Shown one piece after another: positions 8,181 to 16,704 of a DNA stretch of 36,947 nt (position 1 is its first letter; the number at the start of each line of letters is the position of its first letter). Below the pieces are notes generated by a model. That model was not told the origin of the DNA and made no database searches. It worked only from the letters and a program-made list of their open reading frames with translations. The position numbers and the translations under genes are program-made. This DNA is from Caldilineaceae bacterium (GTDB taxonomy: Bacteria > Chloroflexota > Anaerolineae > Caldilineales > Caldilineaceae), in the NCBI GenBank assembly GCA_019455155.1, contig JACFMY010000007.1:1-36947 (forward strand), in the 5' to 3' direction.

Positions 8181-10631
8181 CTACCTGCCGCTGGAGCCTG
8201 GTTCCGGCTGCAACAGGTACGGGTCGCTGGGGCGCCGCAGCAGGCGCTGCGTCAGCCGGACGCGCCATGCACGCCAGAAATGCCTCTCTAGCTGTTTCCA
8301 AACCTGCAGCAACGTAGAGTCCGTTGCATCCTCACGCTGCCGGCCAAAGCGGTAGCGGACGTACTGTTCGGTGATAACCTGAACCAGCGCGCCGGTCTCC
8401 GGCAGAGCGCGGCTCAACGCGCGCGCCTGTTCGTAGGGAGTTTCAGAGGCATCGCTGGCCACGCCCAGCCGCTGCGCCCAACGTTGCATGCGCTCGAACA
8501 GAATCTCCGGCACTGCGGTAGAGAAATTGGTTGGGCCACTGTGACGCACGCGCCAGATCAGGACACCGCCAACCGCCGCCACCACCAGGATCCCCAACAA
8601 CACCAGCCACCACGGATTTGTGACAGGATAGGGCGCCTGGCTGTCCAGCAGCTCTTCACCGGTAAAGGGCGGCGGTTGGTCTTCGGGCCGGAACTCGCTG
8701 GGCGGCGTCGGCTCGCTCTCAGCGTTGCGCGGATCCGGAGTCGGCTCGCTGTTCTGGCTGGTGACGTTCAAGGCATTGTCGTCATCGCCTTCCGGGCGAT
8801 CCAGCGGGCTTTCACCAGCTGTCGGCTCAAACTCGATCCAGCCATATTCGGGAAAGAAGACCTCGACCCAGGTGTGCGCGTCCTGTTCCGTCACGAAGTA
8901 CTTGCCCGTCTCTTCGTCAAAGATGCCCTCCGCGTAGCCGCTGGCCGTGCGCGCGGGAACACCCACACTGCGCAACATCATGGCCATGGCCGTGGCATAG
9001 TAGTCGCAATATCCCTGCTGCAGTTCAAAGAGGAAATACTCGATGGGATCGGCGTTAGACGGGGGCGCGGGAATGTCATCGTTGTATGGAATGGTGCGCA
9101 GATAACTTTCAATGGCCTTGGCCTTGGCGTAGGCGGTGGTCGTGCCCGCAGTCAGCTCCTGGGCCAGGGCTGTTACACGTGGCGAGAAGCCATCTGGACT
9201 CTGCAAATAACGGTCCAGGATCTCTGCCGGGTAGGCGGCGCCGGCATTTTCCAGATCGAAGACGGAAGCCTCCGTGGCCGCGCTGATCATGACGTAGCGG
9301 TCGCCGTGAAAGAGATCGCGATCCGCGCGCATCATGGTGAATTCGACTGGAAGGGTCTCTTCCTCCACCTGCGCCGCGGGGATGGCCGGTGCGCCGGTCT
9401 GGGGCCGCACCTGGGCCTTGATGCGTATGTCCGACTGGGCCACTTCAGGCATGCCGTAGAGCACATCGCCTACAGAGGCCAGAATCGTGACGGTCTGGCT
9501 AATGACCGTGCGCGCACGCCAGCTTGCCACGGGGACAATCTCGCCCGGTGCGTAGCTTGCTTCGCCATTGGGCGTACTCTTCCAGCTGCGGCCGTCAAAA
9601 GTATCAAAGACCACCGCGCGCCAGTAGCGCGCCTGGATGGCCTTCGCTTCGAACACGGGCGAATCGGAAACGTTGCGTGCACCGCCCAGCGAGAGGCTGT
9701 CACCGAAGCTGGGCACGATGTCAGTCGGCTGGCGATTCAGCCCCTGGTAGAGCCGCTGGACATTCTCTGCCGTGTTCTCCCACGAGGAGTTGATCGGCGT
9801 GAGCAGCCCTCGCACGTACGGATTGCGCCCCAGACCAGGCAGCAGCCAGGCCGCCGTGACTACGACAATGCTAAAGATCAGCCCGTTGCGCAAAAAGTCC
9901 CACACAATGTCCTGGTGAAAATAGATGCCCCCCTCGCGCCACCGGAGCTGGTTTTCGGCCAGGTTCGTGCGTACCAATAGCGTGAGCGCCACCAACATGA
10001 AGACGATCATAAAGCCAATGGTCGACTGGGGCGCATAGTAGGTGTTGATGAGCAGCACAACGCCCGCAGGTACGATGGCGCGCCATGTATAGCCGTAGCG
10101 GAATATCGCCCACACGCCGAGATAGGTCAGCCACCACATCAGGAAGCAGATCTCGAACATGAAGACGTAGTTGTCCGCGCTGGCCGCGCCGCTGATGGCA
10201 GCGTCCACCCAATCGAGCAGGCGGAGCAGGACCAGATAGACGCGCGCCTGCAGCTCGCTGACGCCGCTGTTCTCTAAAAACGGGGCAAGCTCCTGTTCGG
10301 ACACGGTCTGCGCCATGAGATAGAGCACCCAGGCCAGCCCGCTAAACATGCTGTGGGAAAGGGCAAAAAAGCCGTCAAAACGGCTGAAGGACATGAGCAG
10401 ACCCAACAGAAAGGCGCCAAAGGTGACAGGTACCACAATGGACAGATTATCAATATGCCCAGCCGCATCCAGGGCCGCCGCGAGCATCAGATAAAGCAAA
10501 CCTGTTAGGATCGCGGTGAACCAATGGCCGTCCTGGAAATAGACGCTGTCCAAGTAGCGGAACCGGCGGTATGCAGGTGTTTGAGTCTCTGTAGCCACAG
10601 TCGAGATCGGTGTTGGGATCGTACGTGCCAT
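8181..10631 (-). CDS. TgpA-type membrane transglutaminase-like protein (DUF3488/DUF4129)
   Basis: This is an 816-residue membrane protein. Seven hydrophobic segments cover the first ~260 residues (for example [18 protein letters not shown] and [17 protein letters not shown]). A long outside region follows, and then a transglutaminase/protease core with Cys542 ([16 protein letters not shown]), His586 ([15 protein letters not shown]) and Glu602 (IEFEPT) at the usual Asp position. A last membrane helix ([20 protein letters not shown]) leads to a cytoplasmic DUF4129-like tail ([13 protein letters not shown]). TgpA-family proteins usually sit beside MoxR ATPase and DUF58 genes; here the only partner is the 724-residue protein 99 nt upstream. 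The ATG at 10631 was chosen over an upstream TTG because it is an ATG directly before the first conserved part, although its ribosome-binding site is poor. Substrate and reaction are unknown. Confidence 0.85.
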   Translation of the reverse strand: MARTIPTPISTVATETQTPAYRRFRYLDSVYFQDGHWFTAILTGLLYLMLAAALDAAGHIDNLSIVVPVTFGAFLLGLLMSFSRFDGFFALSHSMFSGLAWVLYLMAQTVSEQELAPFLENSGVSELQARVYLVLLRLLDWVDAAISGAASADNYVFMFEICFLMWWLTYLGVWAIFRYGYTWRAIVPAGVVLLINTYYAPQSTIGFMIVFMLVALTLLVRTNLAENQLRWREGGIYFHQDIVWDFLRNGLIFSIVVVTAAWLLPGLGRNPYVRGLLTPINSSWENTAENVQRLYQGLNRQPTDIVPSFGDSLSLGGARNVSDSPVFEAKAIQARYWRAVVFDTFDGRSWKSTPNGEASYAPGEIVPVASWRARTVISQTVTILASVGDVLYGMPEVAQSDIRIKAQVRPQTGAPAIPAAQVEEETLPVEFTMMRADRDLFHGDRYVMISAATEASVFDLENAGAAYPAEILDRYLQSPDGFSPRVTALAQELTAGTTTAYAKAKAIESYLRTIPYNDDIPAPPSNADPIEYFLFELQQGYCDYYATAMAMMLRSVGVPARTASGYAEGIFDEETGKYFVTEQDAHTWVEVFFPEYGWIEFEPTAGESPLDRPEGDDDNALNVTSQNSEPTPDPRNAESEPTPPSEFRPEDQPPPFTGEELLDSQAPYPVTNPWWLVLLGILVVAAVGGVLIWRVRHSGPTNFSTAVPEILFERMQRWAQRLGVASDASETPYEQARALSRALPETGALVQVITEQYVRYRFGRQREDATDSTLLQVWKQLERHFWRAWRVRLTQRLLRRPSDPYLLQPEPGSSGR

Positions 10632-10730
10632 ACGCTTACATTTATTGATACCTGCAAAGACGCAAAACGTCTGCAACCTCGCTTTCGTTCCCGCAGCGAG
10701 TGCTACAGAGTGGTTACAGACTTTATCTCG

Positions 10731-12905
10731 CTAAAGCAGCCGCCAAAGCAGTACGGCCAGGCCAAACAGCGCCATACCCGCGATGAGCGTGACCAGGAGC
10801 AGCCGGCCCGCACTCAGGGTTTCCACCTGGACGTCGAGTGTCTGGGGCGGGTTGGCCACCGTTCCCAGCCAGGCGCGTGCCGCGTTGCTTAGGCCGCCCG
10901 GAATGGTCAGCCCCACAAAGACCTGGCTGTCATTGGCCAGGGCACGCCACTGTTGGGCAGCATGGCGATAGTTGGCCGCACGGATGCGCGCTTCCTGAGC
11001 GGCCGGCAGCGTCGCGGTCTCTCCGTTCCCGGTGGTGATCTGGGCTTCCAGGGAATTGGCCTGCGTCTCAAGATCGCTGGCCATAATGGCCCATTGCTCA
11101 CCGGCGCTGCGCAGATCGATCGGCTGCGTCATGTGTACCTGTTCCCAGACAAGACGGCTGGCGCTCTCGATCTTGGGGCCGAGCTGGCCAAGCAACACCC
11201 GCAGCAGAACCCAATCCGCGCGCACCGGCAGCGCCTCGGCCAGGGCCACGCCCGTGGCACCTGCGGGCAGACGGATTGTCAGCCGGTAAGCCGTTGGACC
11301 ATCCTGGCCCCCTGGCAACTCCGCCAGGGATATCTCGATGGAACGAGTGGCCTCGTTTTGTCGCCAGTTGGCCGTAGTGCTCTCCAGCGCCGCCGCCGCG
11401 TCGGCCGCGCGTTCGTCGTTCACAATGATATCGGCGACCAGCTCAATGCTGCGATTGGTTACGGTCGTGGAAATGGTCCAGCGCGCAAAGAGTGATAGCC
11501 TGTCATCGGGCGGCTGGAGCGCCGGATCGGTGATAGAGGCGCCGGCCAGCGCCAGTGCCGTGTCACGATCGCCCTGCTCGAGCAACTGTACAGCCTGTTG
11601 CACAATGAGCGCGTTGCGTTCCTGGGCCAGGAAGTCGGCGCTGGCCCCGCCCGCCGGCGAGGCGGCCACCCGATCGATCAGGGCGAGTGCACCAGGAATG
11701 TCGCCACGCCGCCGCGCATCGCTCAGCAGCAGGCGCAGACCCTCTGCCTGCCAGCTCTCCAGTTCTGGACGGCGCAACTCATCAGCCATGGTCCCCTGTA
11801 ATGCCGCTCCAGCTTCGGCTGCCATGAGCTCGACGTAGATCGGGTCGGTGGTGCCGTCTGCCCGGATCGCCCGCGTACGGTAAAGGGAAGCGAGTCCTGC
11901 ATGGTAGGGCGCTACCGCGGCCGGCGCGGGGTCAGTCGCCTCCACACGGCGAATCCCCTCGGTATAGGCGGCCAGGGCCTGGCCAAAGAAGCGTTCGTCG
12001 ATCGGCGCGTTGCCTGCCTGTGCAGCCGCCACGGCCAGTCCAGCATACAGCTGGCCGAGCTCAGCATAGGCGTTAACGGCGCCACTGTTGGCTGAGCTCT
12101 GCGCCGCCTGAATGGCGGCCCAGGTGGCTGGCGCCACGAAGACAAAGCGGATGGCGTCAGGGAGCTCACCTTCGTAGAGCCACTCCATGGCGGGCGTCGT
12201 CGCTACGGCAGGGGGCGCGTATTCCCACGAATCGGGCGCCACCGTCAGCCAGCTTTCCTGGGGAAGGCCGGAGCCCGGCAGCAGATCAATGCGTGTGCTG
12301 CGCTGGCCAGACCAGGCGCGCAGCGTCGCCACAGGATAGAGCACCGACGCCAACCCGCGCGGCCCCAGGGGTTGGGTTGTATCCAGCACCATCTCCACCT
12401 GCTCGCCAGCCGGGATCGAAAAGGTTGCGCCCAGCTGATCGCCATCGGCCGATTCCAGGGTGAGCGGGACACCGTCCACACTCAGCTCGCTTTGCGGCGG
12501 CAGCGGGGCCGGCAGCCTGACCGCCACGGTCATTGCCTCGCTGCCTTCATTGCGCAGGTCGTATTCGGCGACGAGATTGAGCGTGGGCGCATCGGCGATC
12601 GTCGCGTCCACGGTGATGGTGGCGATGTGTGTATGCAGCTCGACGCTGTTGTCGACCGGTGTGACCGTGGGTAGCGTGATCGCGCTGGCGCTCTCCACCT
12701 GGCGCGGTGTGGCGCCGTACGCGCCGGGGACGGCGCCCGACACAGCCAGCACAATAGCCAGGAGCATGGAGCAGAGCATGATGGATAGCTGTCCCCAGCG
12801 CCGCGCCTCTGCGATCAGCCGGCGCCGGTGTACTGGGGCCCAAGTATCTCCACCGGCCAGCGGCCTCAAAGTTGCGTTTCTAGGGTGCTTCTGGTATTGT
12901 GACAT
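10731..12905 (-). CDS. large membrane-tethered protein of unknown function, TgpA partner
   Basis: This is a 724-residue protein I do not recognise. A short basic cytoplasmic tail precedes a signal-anchor (residues 39-65, IMLCSMLLAIVLAVSGAVPG). Residues about 85-250 look like beta-sandwich domains (VELHTHIATITVDATI, LVAEYDLRNEGSEAMTVAVRLP). Residues about 265-450 are helical and resemble TPR units (AELGQLYAGLAVAAAQAG, ERNALIVQQAVQLLEQGDRDTALALAG). A second beta region follows (ISTTVTNRSIELVADIIV) and the protein ends in a transmembrane helix (LLLVTLIAGMALFGLAVLLW). It is therefore mostly extracytoplasmic and anchored at both ends. It is read into the TgpA-type transglutaminase, 99 nt downstream, so the two probably act together at the cell surface. 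No catalytic motif is visible. Confidence 0.75.
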   Translation of the reverse strand: MSQYQKHPRNATLRPLAGGDTWAPVHRRRLIAEARRWGQLSIMLCSMLLAIVLAVSGAVPGAYGATPRQVESASAITLPTVTPVDNSVELHTHIATITVDATIADAPTLNLVAEYDLRNEGSEAMTVAVRLPAPLPPQSELSVDGVPLTLESADGDQLGATFSIPAGEQVEMVLDTTQPLGPRGLASVLYPVATLRAWSGQRSTRIDLLPGSGLPQESWLTVAPDSWEYAPPAVATTPAMEWLYEGELPDAIRFVFVAPATWAAIQAAQSSANSGAVNAYAELGQLYAGLAVAAAQAGNAPIDERFFGQALAAYTEGIRRVEATDPAPAAVAPYHAGLASLYRTRAIRADGTTDPIYVELMAAEAGAALQGTMADELRRPELESWQAEGLRLLLSDARRRGDIPGALALIDRVAASPAGGASADFLAQERNALIVQQAVQLLEQGDRDTALALAGASITDPALQPPDDRLSLFARWTISTTVTNRSIELVADIIVNDERAADAAAALESTTANWRQNEATRSIEISLAELPGGQDGPTAYRLTIRLPAGATGVALAEALPVRADWVLLRVLLGQLGPKIESASRLVWEQVHMTQPIDLRSAGEQWAIMASDLETQANSLEAQITTGNGETATLPAAQEARIRAANYRHAAQQWRALANDSQVFVGLTIPGGLSNAARAWLGTVANPPQTLDVQVETLSAGRLLLVTLIAGMALFGLAVLLWRLL

Positions 12906-13001
12906 GCACTTGTAGGACGACTAAGAATGGTTTCTCCGGCAGTGACGAGTTGCTTCATCGTCACATCGGCTACCGGTGCGTGAGGTGGCAATACAAGGCA
13001 T

Positions 13002-13304
13002 ATGGTTCGCCTATTGATGCAGTGGGATATCAAGATGGGCCGCGAACAGGATTTTTCTGAGTTTGTCGTCCGCGAATTTGCCCCTCGCCTCATGCAACTT
13101 GGCATCGAACCAAGCGAAGTTCTGTATACCATGTACGGTGAAGGGCCGCAAATGCTGACCCTGGGCGCGGTTGAGAGCCGCGAGAAGGCCGTAGAGATAC
13201 TGCAGAGCTCTGGTTGGAAGAAACTGCACGAAAAGCTACTCACCTTCGTCACCAACTACAGTCACAAGGTCGTGCCGGACAACGGCCGCAATTTCCAGTT
13301 GTAA
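13002..13304 (+). CDS. small protein, probable dimeric alpha/beta-barrel fold
   Basis: This is a 100-residue protein with the strand-helix-strand-strand-helix-strand order of dimeric alpha/beta-barrel (ferredoxin-like) proteins: VRLLMQWDIK, a helix DFSEFVVREFAPRLMQLG, SEVLYTMYG, GPQMLTLGAVES, helix REKAVEILQSSGWKKLHEKLLTF. The layout recalls NIPSNAP/ABM-type proteins, but no diagnostic residues are seen, so I give no function. The first ATG at 13002 is used; AAGG lies only three bases upstream and GAGGTGG thirteen bases upstream. It is divergent from the 724-residue membrane protein, with a 96-bp shared gap. Confidence 0.75.
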   Translation: MVRLLMQWDIKMGREQDFSEFVVREFAPRLMQLGIEPSEVLYTMYGEGPQMLTLGAVESREKAVEILQSSGWKKLHEKLLTFVTNYSHKVVPDNGRNFQL

Positions 13305-13509
13305 CCATCAGTTGTAACCACTCCTCGACGACCTCTCCACACCGGCAATCTACTTTCTGTGAGAGCACACACGATCTATTGGGCGTGTCCTGGCCGTAAC
13401 TGGGACGATATCATGACGCCGCAGCCGTCGATAACGCCCCGAAACAACCACGGTGGCGTATGACCGCTCTTTCGCCTATGGGTTGTCAGCGAACCGTAAG
13501 CGATATGCG

Positions 13510-13539
13510 TTGATTCTGCCTTTGTTAATGGCTTATAAT
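13510..13539 (+). promoter_or_regulatory. near-consensus sigma-70 promoter
   Basis: TTGATT (13510-13515) and a perfect TATAAT (13534-13539) are 18 bases apart. Transcription should begin near 13546, giving a leader of about 50 nt to the ATG at 13596. This is the best promoter in the window and supports the receiver-like gene being independently expressed. Confidence 0.7.
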
Positions 13540-13595
13540 CGACGCAGCTTTCCATTCAATTGTTTGCCTAATGACCCGCAGAGAAGCCACGAGCG

Positions 13596-14099
13596 ATGCC
13601 GAACGTACCGAATATCATGCGAACGGACCTTTCTATCCCGATTCCGGGGATACAGGGTGGGTGCCTCCAAATGGAACTACCGCGCGCCAAAGTAGCGCTC
13701 CTGCACAATGGACAACAGCCGCACGAGCAAGTGCTGCGTCTGCTTGATCGGTTTGGCGTTGAGCCGATCGAGGTCAAGTTTGCCAGTGCGGGGGAGCTCC
13801 AGGCGGATCAGTTTGCCGACTGTGACCTGATCCTCTTCGAAGCCATCGACCAGTTTGGAAATGAAAACCAGGCTGCCCTCAGCTGGATCCGCATGGGTAG
13901 CCGCGCTCCTGTTGTCTTGCTCACGTCCGGCATGAAGGCTGACCGTACTATTTCTGGGTTGCTGGCCGGCGCCGACGCCGTGATCTCACTGAGCACCTCT
14001 TGGGACGTCATTGTTGCCCACTGCCATGCGTTGGTACGCCGCTGGCGGCTACAGAAAGCATCCACACAGCAAGTGCAGATTGTACACGCCAAGCACTAG
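13596..14099 (+). CDS. degenerate receiver-like (pseudo-receiver) domain protein
   Basis: This is a single-domain CheY-like protein of up to 167 residues. The fold starts at Met26 (ATG at 13671, AGGGTGG upstream), so the true start may be 13671; the ATG at 13596 is kept because the frame is open from there. Counting from 13671, strand 1 (AKVALLHNGQ) lacks the acidic pair, strand 3 (DLILFEAID) has Glu57 where the phosphoacceptor Asp should be, the conserved Thr is present (PVVLLTS, Thr85), and the switch Lys is Leu107 (GADAVISLS). It can hardly be phosphorylated normally and may be locked in one state or act through binding. No output domain or histidine kinase is nearby. The promoter upstream is strong. 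Fold assignment is likely; function unknown. Confidence 0.75.
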   Translation: MPNVPNIMRTDLSIPIPGIQGGCLQMELPRAKVALLHNGQQPHEQVLRLLDRFGVEPIEVKFASAGELQADQFADCDLILFEAIDQFGNENQAALSWIRMGSRAPVVLLTSGMKADRTISGLLAGADAVISLSTSWDVIVAHCHALVRRWRLQKASTQQVQIVHAKH

Positions 14100-14287
14100 T
14101 GTGCCTTTATCTCCCCTGGCTGATTGAGCGCTCCCCCACACTCCTCTTTTTGATAACTGATTCCAGTTGCTCCGCAAGCCGCAACGCGGCATGATTATGC
14201 TTGCGTCTGGCTGGCTGGTCTCGCTTCGCGCCGGAAACCGAATCCTCGTTTCCTGATAAGCCTGCATTTATCACCACACTTTCAACA

Positions 14288-14304
14288 ATAAATACGCTAT
14301 TTAT
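14288..14304. promoter_or_regulatory. AT-rich palindrome, candidate operator
   Basis: ATAAATA CGC TATTTAT is a perfect 7-bp dyad with a 3-bp spacer, about 107 bp upstream of the helix-turn-helix gene. The size and symmetry suit a dimeric DNA-binding protein; autoregulation by the downstream product is a guess. Confidence 0.4.
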
Positions 14305-14355
14305 ACGATCCGTCAAAGCGGCTATGTCGGGTAGCATGTGAGAGACGGGAGCAAG

Positions 14356-14371
14356 GTTGTGGACGCACAAC
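14356..14371. promoter_or_regulatory. GTTGTG-GACG-CACAAC dyad upstream of the HTH gene
   Basis: A perfect 6-bp inverted repeat with a 4-bp spacer lies 39 bp before the ATG. It could form a leader hairpin or an operator half-site pair. Nothing else supports a function. Confidence 0.35.
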
Positions 14372-14410
14372 ATAGTCGTCGCGGCAACCGCTCATTGAAA
14401 GGAATCGAAA

Positions 14411-14869
14411 ATGGCGCTGTACACCCGGAAGCTTAAACAACACGAGCGCAGAACGATTGAGGCACATCTGAATGCCCCTGAGGAAGATCTGCCGGCCCAC
14501 CGGCTGCAGATCATTATGCTCTCTTCTGCCGGCAAACGGGTTCCCGAAATCAGCGAAGAAGTCCATCTCCACCCCATCAACGTCCGCAAGTGGATTCACC
14601 GCTTCAACGAATATGGTCTCGATGGTTTGCGCAGTGGCAAATCCCCGGGGCGGCCGCCGGTCTTTACAGACGAGCAGCGCGCAAAAATCGTGGAAATCGC
14701 AGCCACCAATCCCCGGAACTTGGGCCTTCACTATTCGCGGTGGTCTCTGCAGCGGCTGCGCCGCTACCTGATCGAACACCGCATCGTCGACCGCATCAGC
14801 GTGGAGACGATCCGACAGATCATCCAGGGACAGAATGTCTCGACCCTGCAGCAGCGAAAGCGGGGATGA
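14411..14869 (+). CDS. orphan IS630-type helix-turn-helix protein
   Basis: This is a 152-residue, all-helical DNA-binding protein. It matches the N-terminal half of IS630/Tc1-type transposases: a first homeodomain-like helix-turn-helix ([47 protein letters not shown]), the basic linker SGKSPGRPP, and a second winged-helix part ([13 protein letters not shown] ... [18 protein letters not shown] ... [11 protein letters not shown]). The DDE catalytic domain is absent and does not follow in any frame before the terminator at 14901. GAAAGGAA lies before the ATG. The intact frame, its own leader and its terminator argue for a domesticated regulator, not a dead fragment. The alternative is a recently truncated element. 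No terminal repeats are seen at its edges. Confidence 0.8.
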   Translation: MALYTRKLKQHERRTIEAHLNAPEEDLPAHRLQIIMLSSAGKRVPEISEEVHLHPINVRKWIHRFNEYGLDGLRSGKSPGRPPVFTDEQRAKIVEIAATNPRNLGLHYSRWSLQRLRRYLIEHRIVDRISVETIRQIIQGQNVSTLQQRKRG

Positions 14870-14900
14870 GTGCAGGTGCACCCCAGATATCGTGCAGGAT

Positions 14901-14934
14901 GAAGCGGCCCAAGCGACGGCCGCTTCTCTGTTTT
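14901..14934 (+). terminator. intrinsic terminator of the orphan HTH gene
   Basis: GAAGCGGCC (14901-14909) pairs perfectly with GGCCGCTTC (14918-14926) over an 8-nt loop, followed by TCTGTTTTG. It sits 31 nt after the stop of the helix-turn-helix gene. Confidence 0.75.
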
Positions 14935-15045
14935 GTGCGTTCTTTTGCCCGCGAGCACGATGGAGAACCACCCCTTCGTACGCAGTTGGGCGCGCGGTTT
15001 CGCTTCAACCTTAAAACATTCTAACTTTTGTGTGGTGTGCCCGTG

Positions 15046-15054
15046 TGCTATAGT
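15046..15054 (+). promoter_or_regulatory. extended -10 promoter of the DsbA-like lipoprotein gene
   Basis: TGC-TATAGT is an extended -10 element. The -35 region is weak, as extended -10 promoters allow. It would give a leader of about 65 nt to the ATG at 15126. Confidence 0.5.
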
Positions 15055-15125
15055 ACAGGCGACGCGGCTACCGCCTTGAATGGCGTTGCCTCTGGTTCCA
15101 GCATACTCAGCAAAGGTAAGTCGAA

Positions 15126-16556
15126 ATGAAACATATCCAACGCGGCCATTGGGGTCGCTCCCTGGTTGGCCTGGTGACGTTGTTCGTCATGGTAGGCATG
15201 GCCGCTTGCACGCAGCCCATTGGGTCGCTGCCCGCTGCCGTAGAGAGTGCAGCACAGACAGCTGTGGCTGCTGAGCAGGAGACTGTGGACCCTGCGGAAA
15301 CCGAGGCCACGGTTGATCAGCCCCTGGAAAGCTACAAAGATATTCCAGTTGGCTTCACGCCGGAAGGGTATCCTTTCCGCGGTGATCCCAACGCGCCGGT
15401 TACTATGATCGAATATAGCGACTTCGAATGCCCGTTCTGTATTCGCTACTTCGTGCAGACGGAGCCGGCTGTCAATGAAGGCTACGTCCGCGACGGCACT
15501 TTGCGCGTCATTTTCCGCGACTTCCCCATCGTCGAGCTCCACCCGAATGCGCCTGCGGCTCACTATGCCAGCCGCTGTGTTGCCGAACAGGGCGCGGCGC
15601 TATATTGGGGCATGCACGACAAGATCTTCCAGACCCAGTCAGAGTGGAGCAATGCCGCCGATCCGCTACCTGTCTTTGCCCGCCTGGCCGGCGATGTAGG
15701 CGCAGACATGGACGCATATGACGCCTGCATGGCGGACACGAGCGACCAGATAGCCTTTGTGGATGCTGCAATCGAGGAAGGCCGCCAGATCGGTGTGTCG
15801 GGTACGCCCAGCTTCCAGTTCGTCGACAATGCTTCCGCTGCCACCTACCTCTTGGTGGGCGCGCAGCCCTTTGAGCAATTTGCCACATACGTGGACGCTA
15901 TTGCCGCCGGCGAAGAGCCGCCTGTGGCGGAGGAATCGTCGGGCGAGGGTGAGGCGCAGATTCCCTTCTGGGCCACGGCCGAGGGCTGGGTCGCCGATCC
16001 GCAACGGCCCGGCTTCAACATGGCTGGTGACGAGTACCGGGGTAATCTGGATGCCAAGGTGACAGTCATCGAGTTCTCGGACTTCCAGTGTCCCTATTGT
16101 GAACGCCATGCCAGGGAAACACAGCCTGTGCTCGATGAGCAATTTGTCGACACGGGCCAGGTGTTGTGGGTCTTCAAGCACTTCCCATTAAATATCCACC
16201 CACAGGCGCCGGCAGCCGGGGCCGCAGCCGAATGCGCGGCCGACCAGGGCAAGTTCTGGGAGATGCATCATAAGCTCTTCGAGACTGTCGAGTCCTGGTC
16301 CATCAGTGATCCCAAGCCAGTACTTCTTGACCTGGCCGGCGAGATGGAGCTGGATACAGCCCAGTTCGAGCTCTGCCTCGATGATGCGGCCATCGCCCAG
16401 CGCGTGAGCAGCGATCTTCAGGATGGGGCGCCCTTTGTACAGGGAACGCCAACCTTCATCGTGCTCTTCAACGGCGAAGGACGGATCATCCCTGGCGCCC
16501 TGCCCGCTGAGACCTTTGTCGAGGTCCTGCAGGAGTTTGTGGCTCAGACCCAATAG
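15126..16556 (+). CDS. lipoprotein with two tandem DsbA-like thioredoxin-fold domains
   Basis: This is a 476-residue exported lipoprotein: signal peptide with lipobox GMAAC (Cys28), then an acidic, Ala/Glu-rich linker. The first DsbA-like domain runs from about 75 to 265 with CPFC (Cys102, Cys105) and the cis-proline loop SGTPSF; the second from about 290 to 475 with CPYC (Cys322, Cys325) and GTPTF. Both domains carry the same YSDFEC/FSDFQC approach to the active site, which suggests internal duplication. Family members of this type (thioredoxin_4, BdbD-like) oxidise cysteines in exported proteins or act as disulfide isomerases. A VKOR or DsbB partner that would re-oxidise it is not in the window. 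AAAGGTAAG precedes the ATG. It is monocistronic and convergent with mltG. Confidence 0.88.
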   Translation: MKHIQRGHWGRSLVGLVTLFVMVGMAACTQPIGSLPAAVESAAQTAVAAEQETVDPAETEATVDQPLESYKDIPVGFTPEGYPFRGDPNAPVTMIEYSDFECPFCIRYFVQTEPAVNEGYVRDGTLRVIFRDFPIVELHPNAPAAHYASRCVAEQGAALYWGMHDKIFQTQSEWSNAADPLPVFARLAGDVGADMDAYDACMADTSDQIAFVDAAIEEGRQIGVSGTPSFQFVDNASAATYLLVGAQPFEQFATYVDAIAAGEEPPVAEESSGEGEAQIPFWATAEGWVADPQRPGFNMAGDEYRGNLDAKVTVIEFSDFQCPYCERHARETQPVLDEQFVDTGQVLWVFKHFPLNIHPQAPAAGAAAECAADQGKFWEMHHKLFETVESWSISDPKPVLLDLAGEMELDTAQFELCLDDAAIAQRVSSDLQDGAPFVQGTPTFIVLFNGEGRIIPGALPAETFVEVLQEFVAQTQ

Positions 16557-16570
16557 ACGCGGGACGCTAC

Positions 16571-16610
16571 GTAGAGCCCAGCCGCTAAGACCGCACAGGC
16601 TGGGCCCTAC
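16571..16610. terminator. bidirectional terminator-like hairpin
   Basis: GTAGAGCCCAGCC (16571-16583) and GGCTGGGCCCTAC (16598-16610) pair at 12 of 13 positions around a 14-nt loop, between the converging DsbA-like and mltG genes. There is no U-run. Confidence 0.5.
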
Positions 16611-16619
16611 CAAACAGCC

Positions 16620-16671
16620 CCTGTTCGAAACAGGCAGTGTTCGAAAACGGGCAGTGTTCGAAACAGTCTGT
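16620..16671. repeat. three tandem palindromic GTTCGAAA repeats
   Basis: GTTCGAAA occurs at 16623, 16639 and 16656, that is every 16-17 bp. The first copy lies in the dyad CCTGTT-CGA-AACAGG (16620-16634), and the third keeps part of that symmetry. The array ends 34 bp before the mltG stop and follows a hairpin. Role unknown: protein-binding array, terminator accessory, or remnant. Confidence 0.6.
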
Positions 16672-16704
16672 GTTAACGCAAGACCGTGATGGTGAGGGCC
16701 GCCG

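Larger units (their letters stand above)
14100..14410. other. 311-bp intergenic region before the orphan HTH gene
   Basis: I see no gene here. It holds two dyads (14288-14304 and 14356-14371, listed separately), an AT-rich block around 14270-14310 and, at its end, the GAAAGGAA ribosome-binding site of the helix-turn-helix gene. There is no clear terminator after the receiver-like gene. Confidence 0.6.

Noticed and set aside
8484-9980. 498-residue plus-strand open frame
   Set aside because: Antisense to the transglutaminase gene, with no domain or ribosome-binding site. High GC keeps stop codons rare on the opposite strand.
14411-14869. complete IS630 insertion sequence
   Set aside because: No DDE domain follows in any frame and no terminal inverted repeats or target duplication are visible around the gene.
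16620-16671. possible CRISPR array
   Set aside because: Repeats are only about 8 bp at a 16-17 bp period with no unique spacers and no cas genes.
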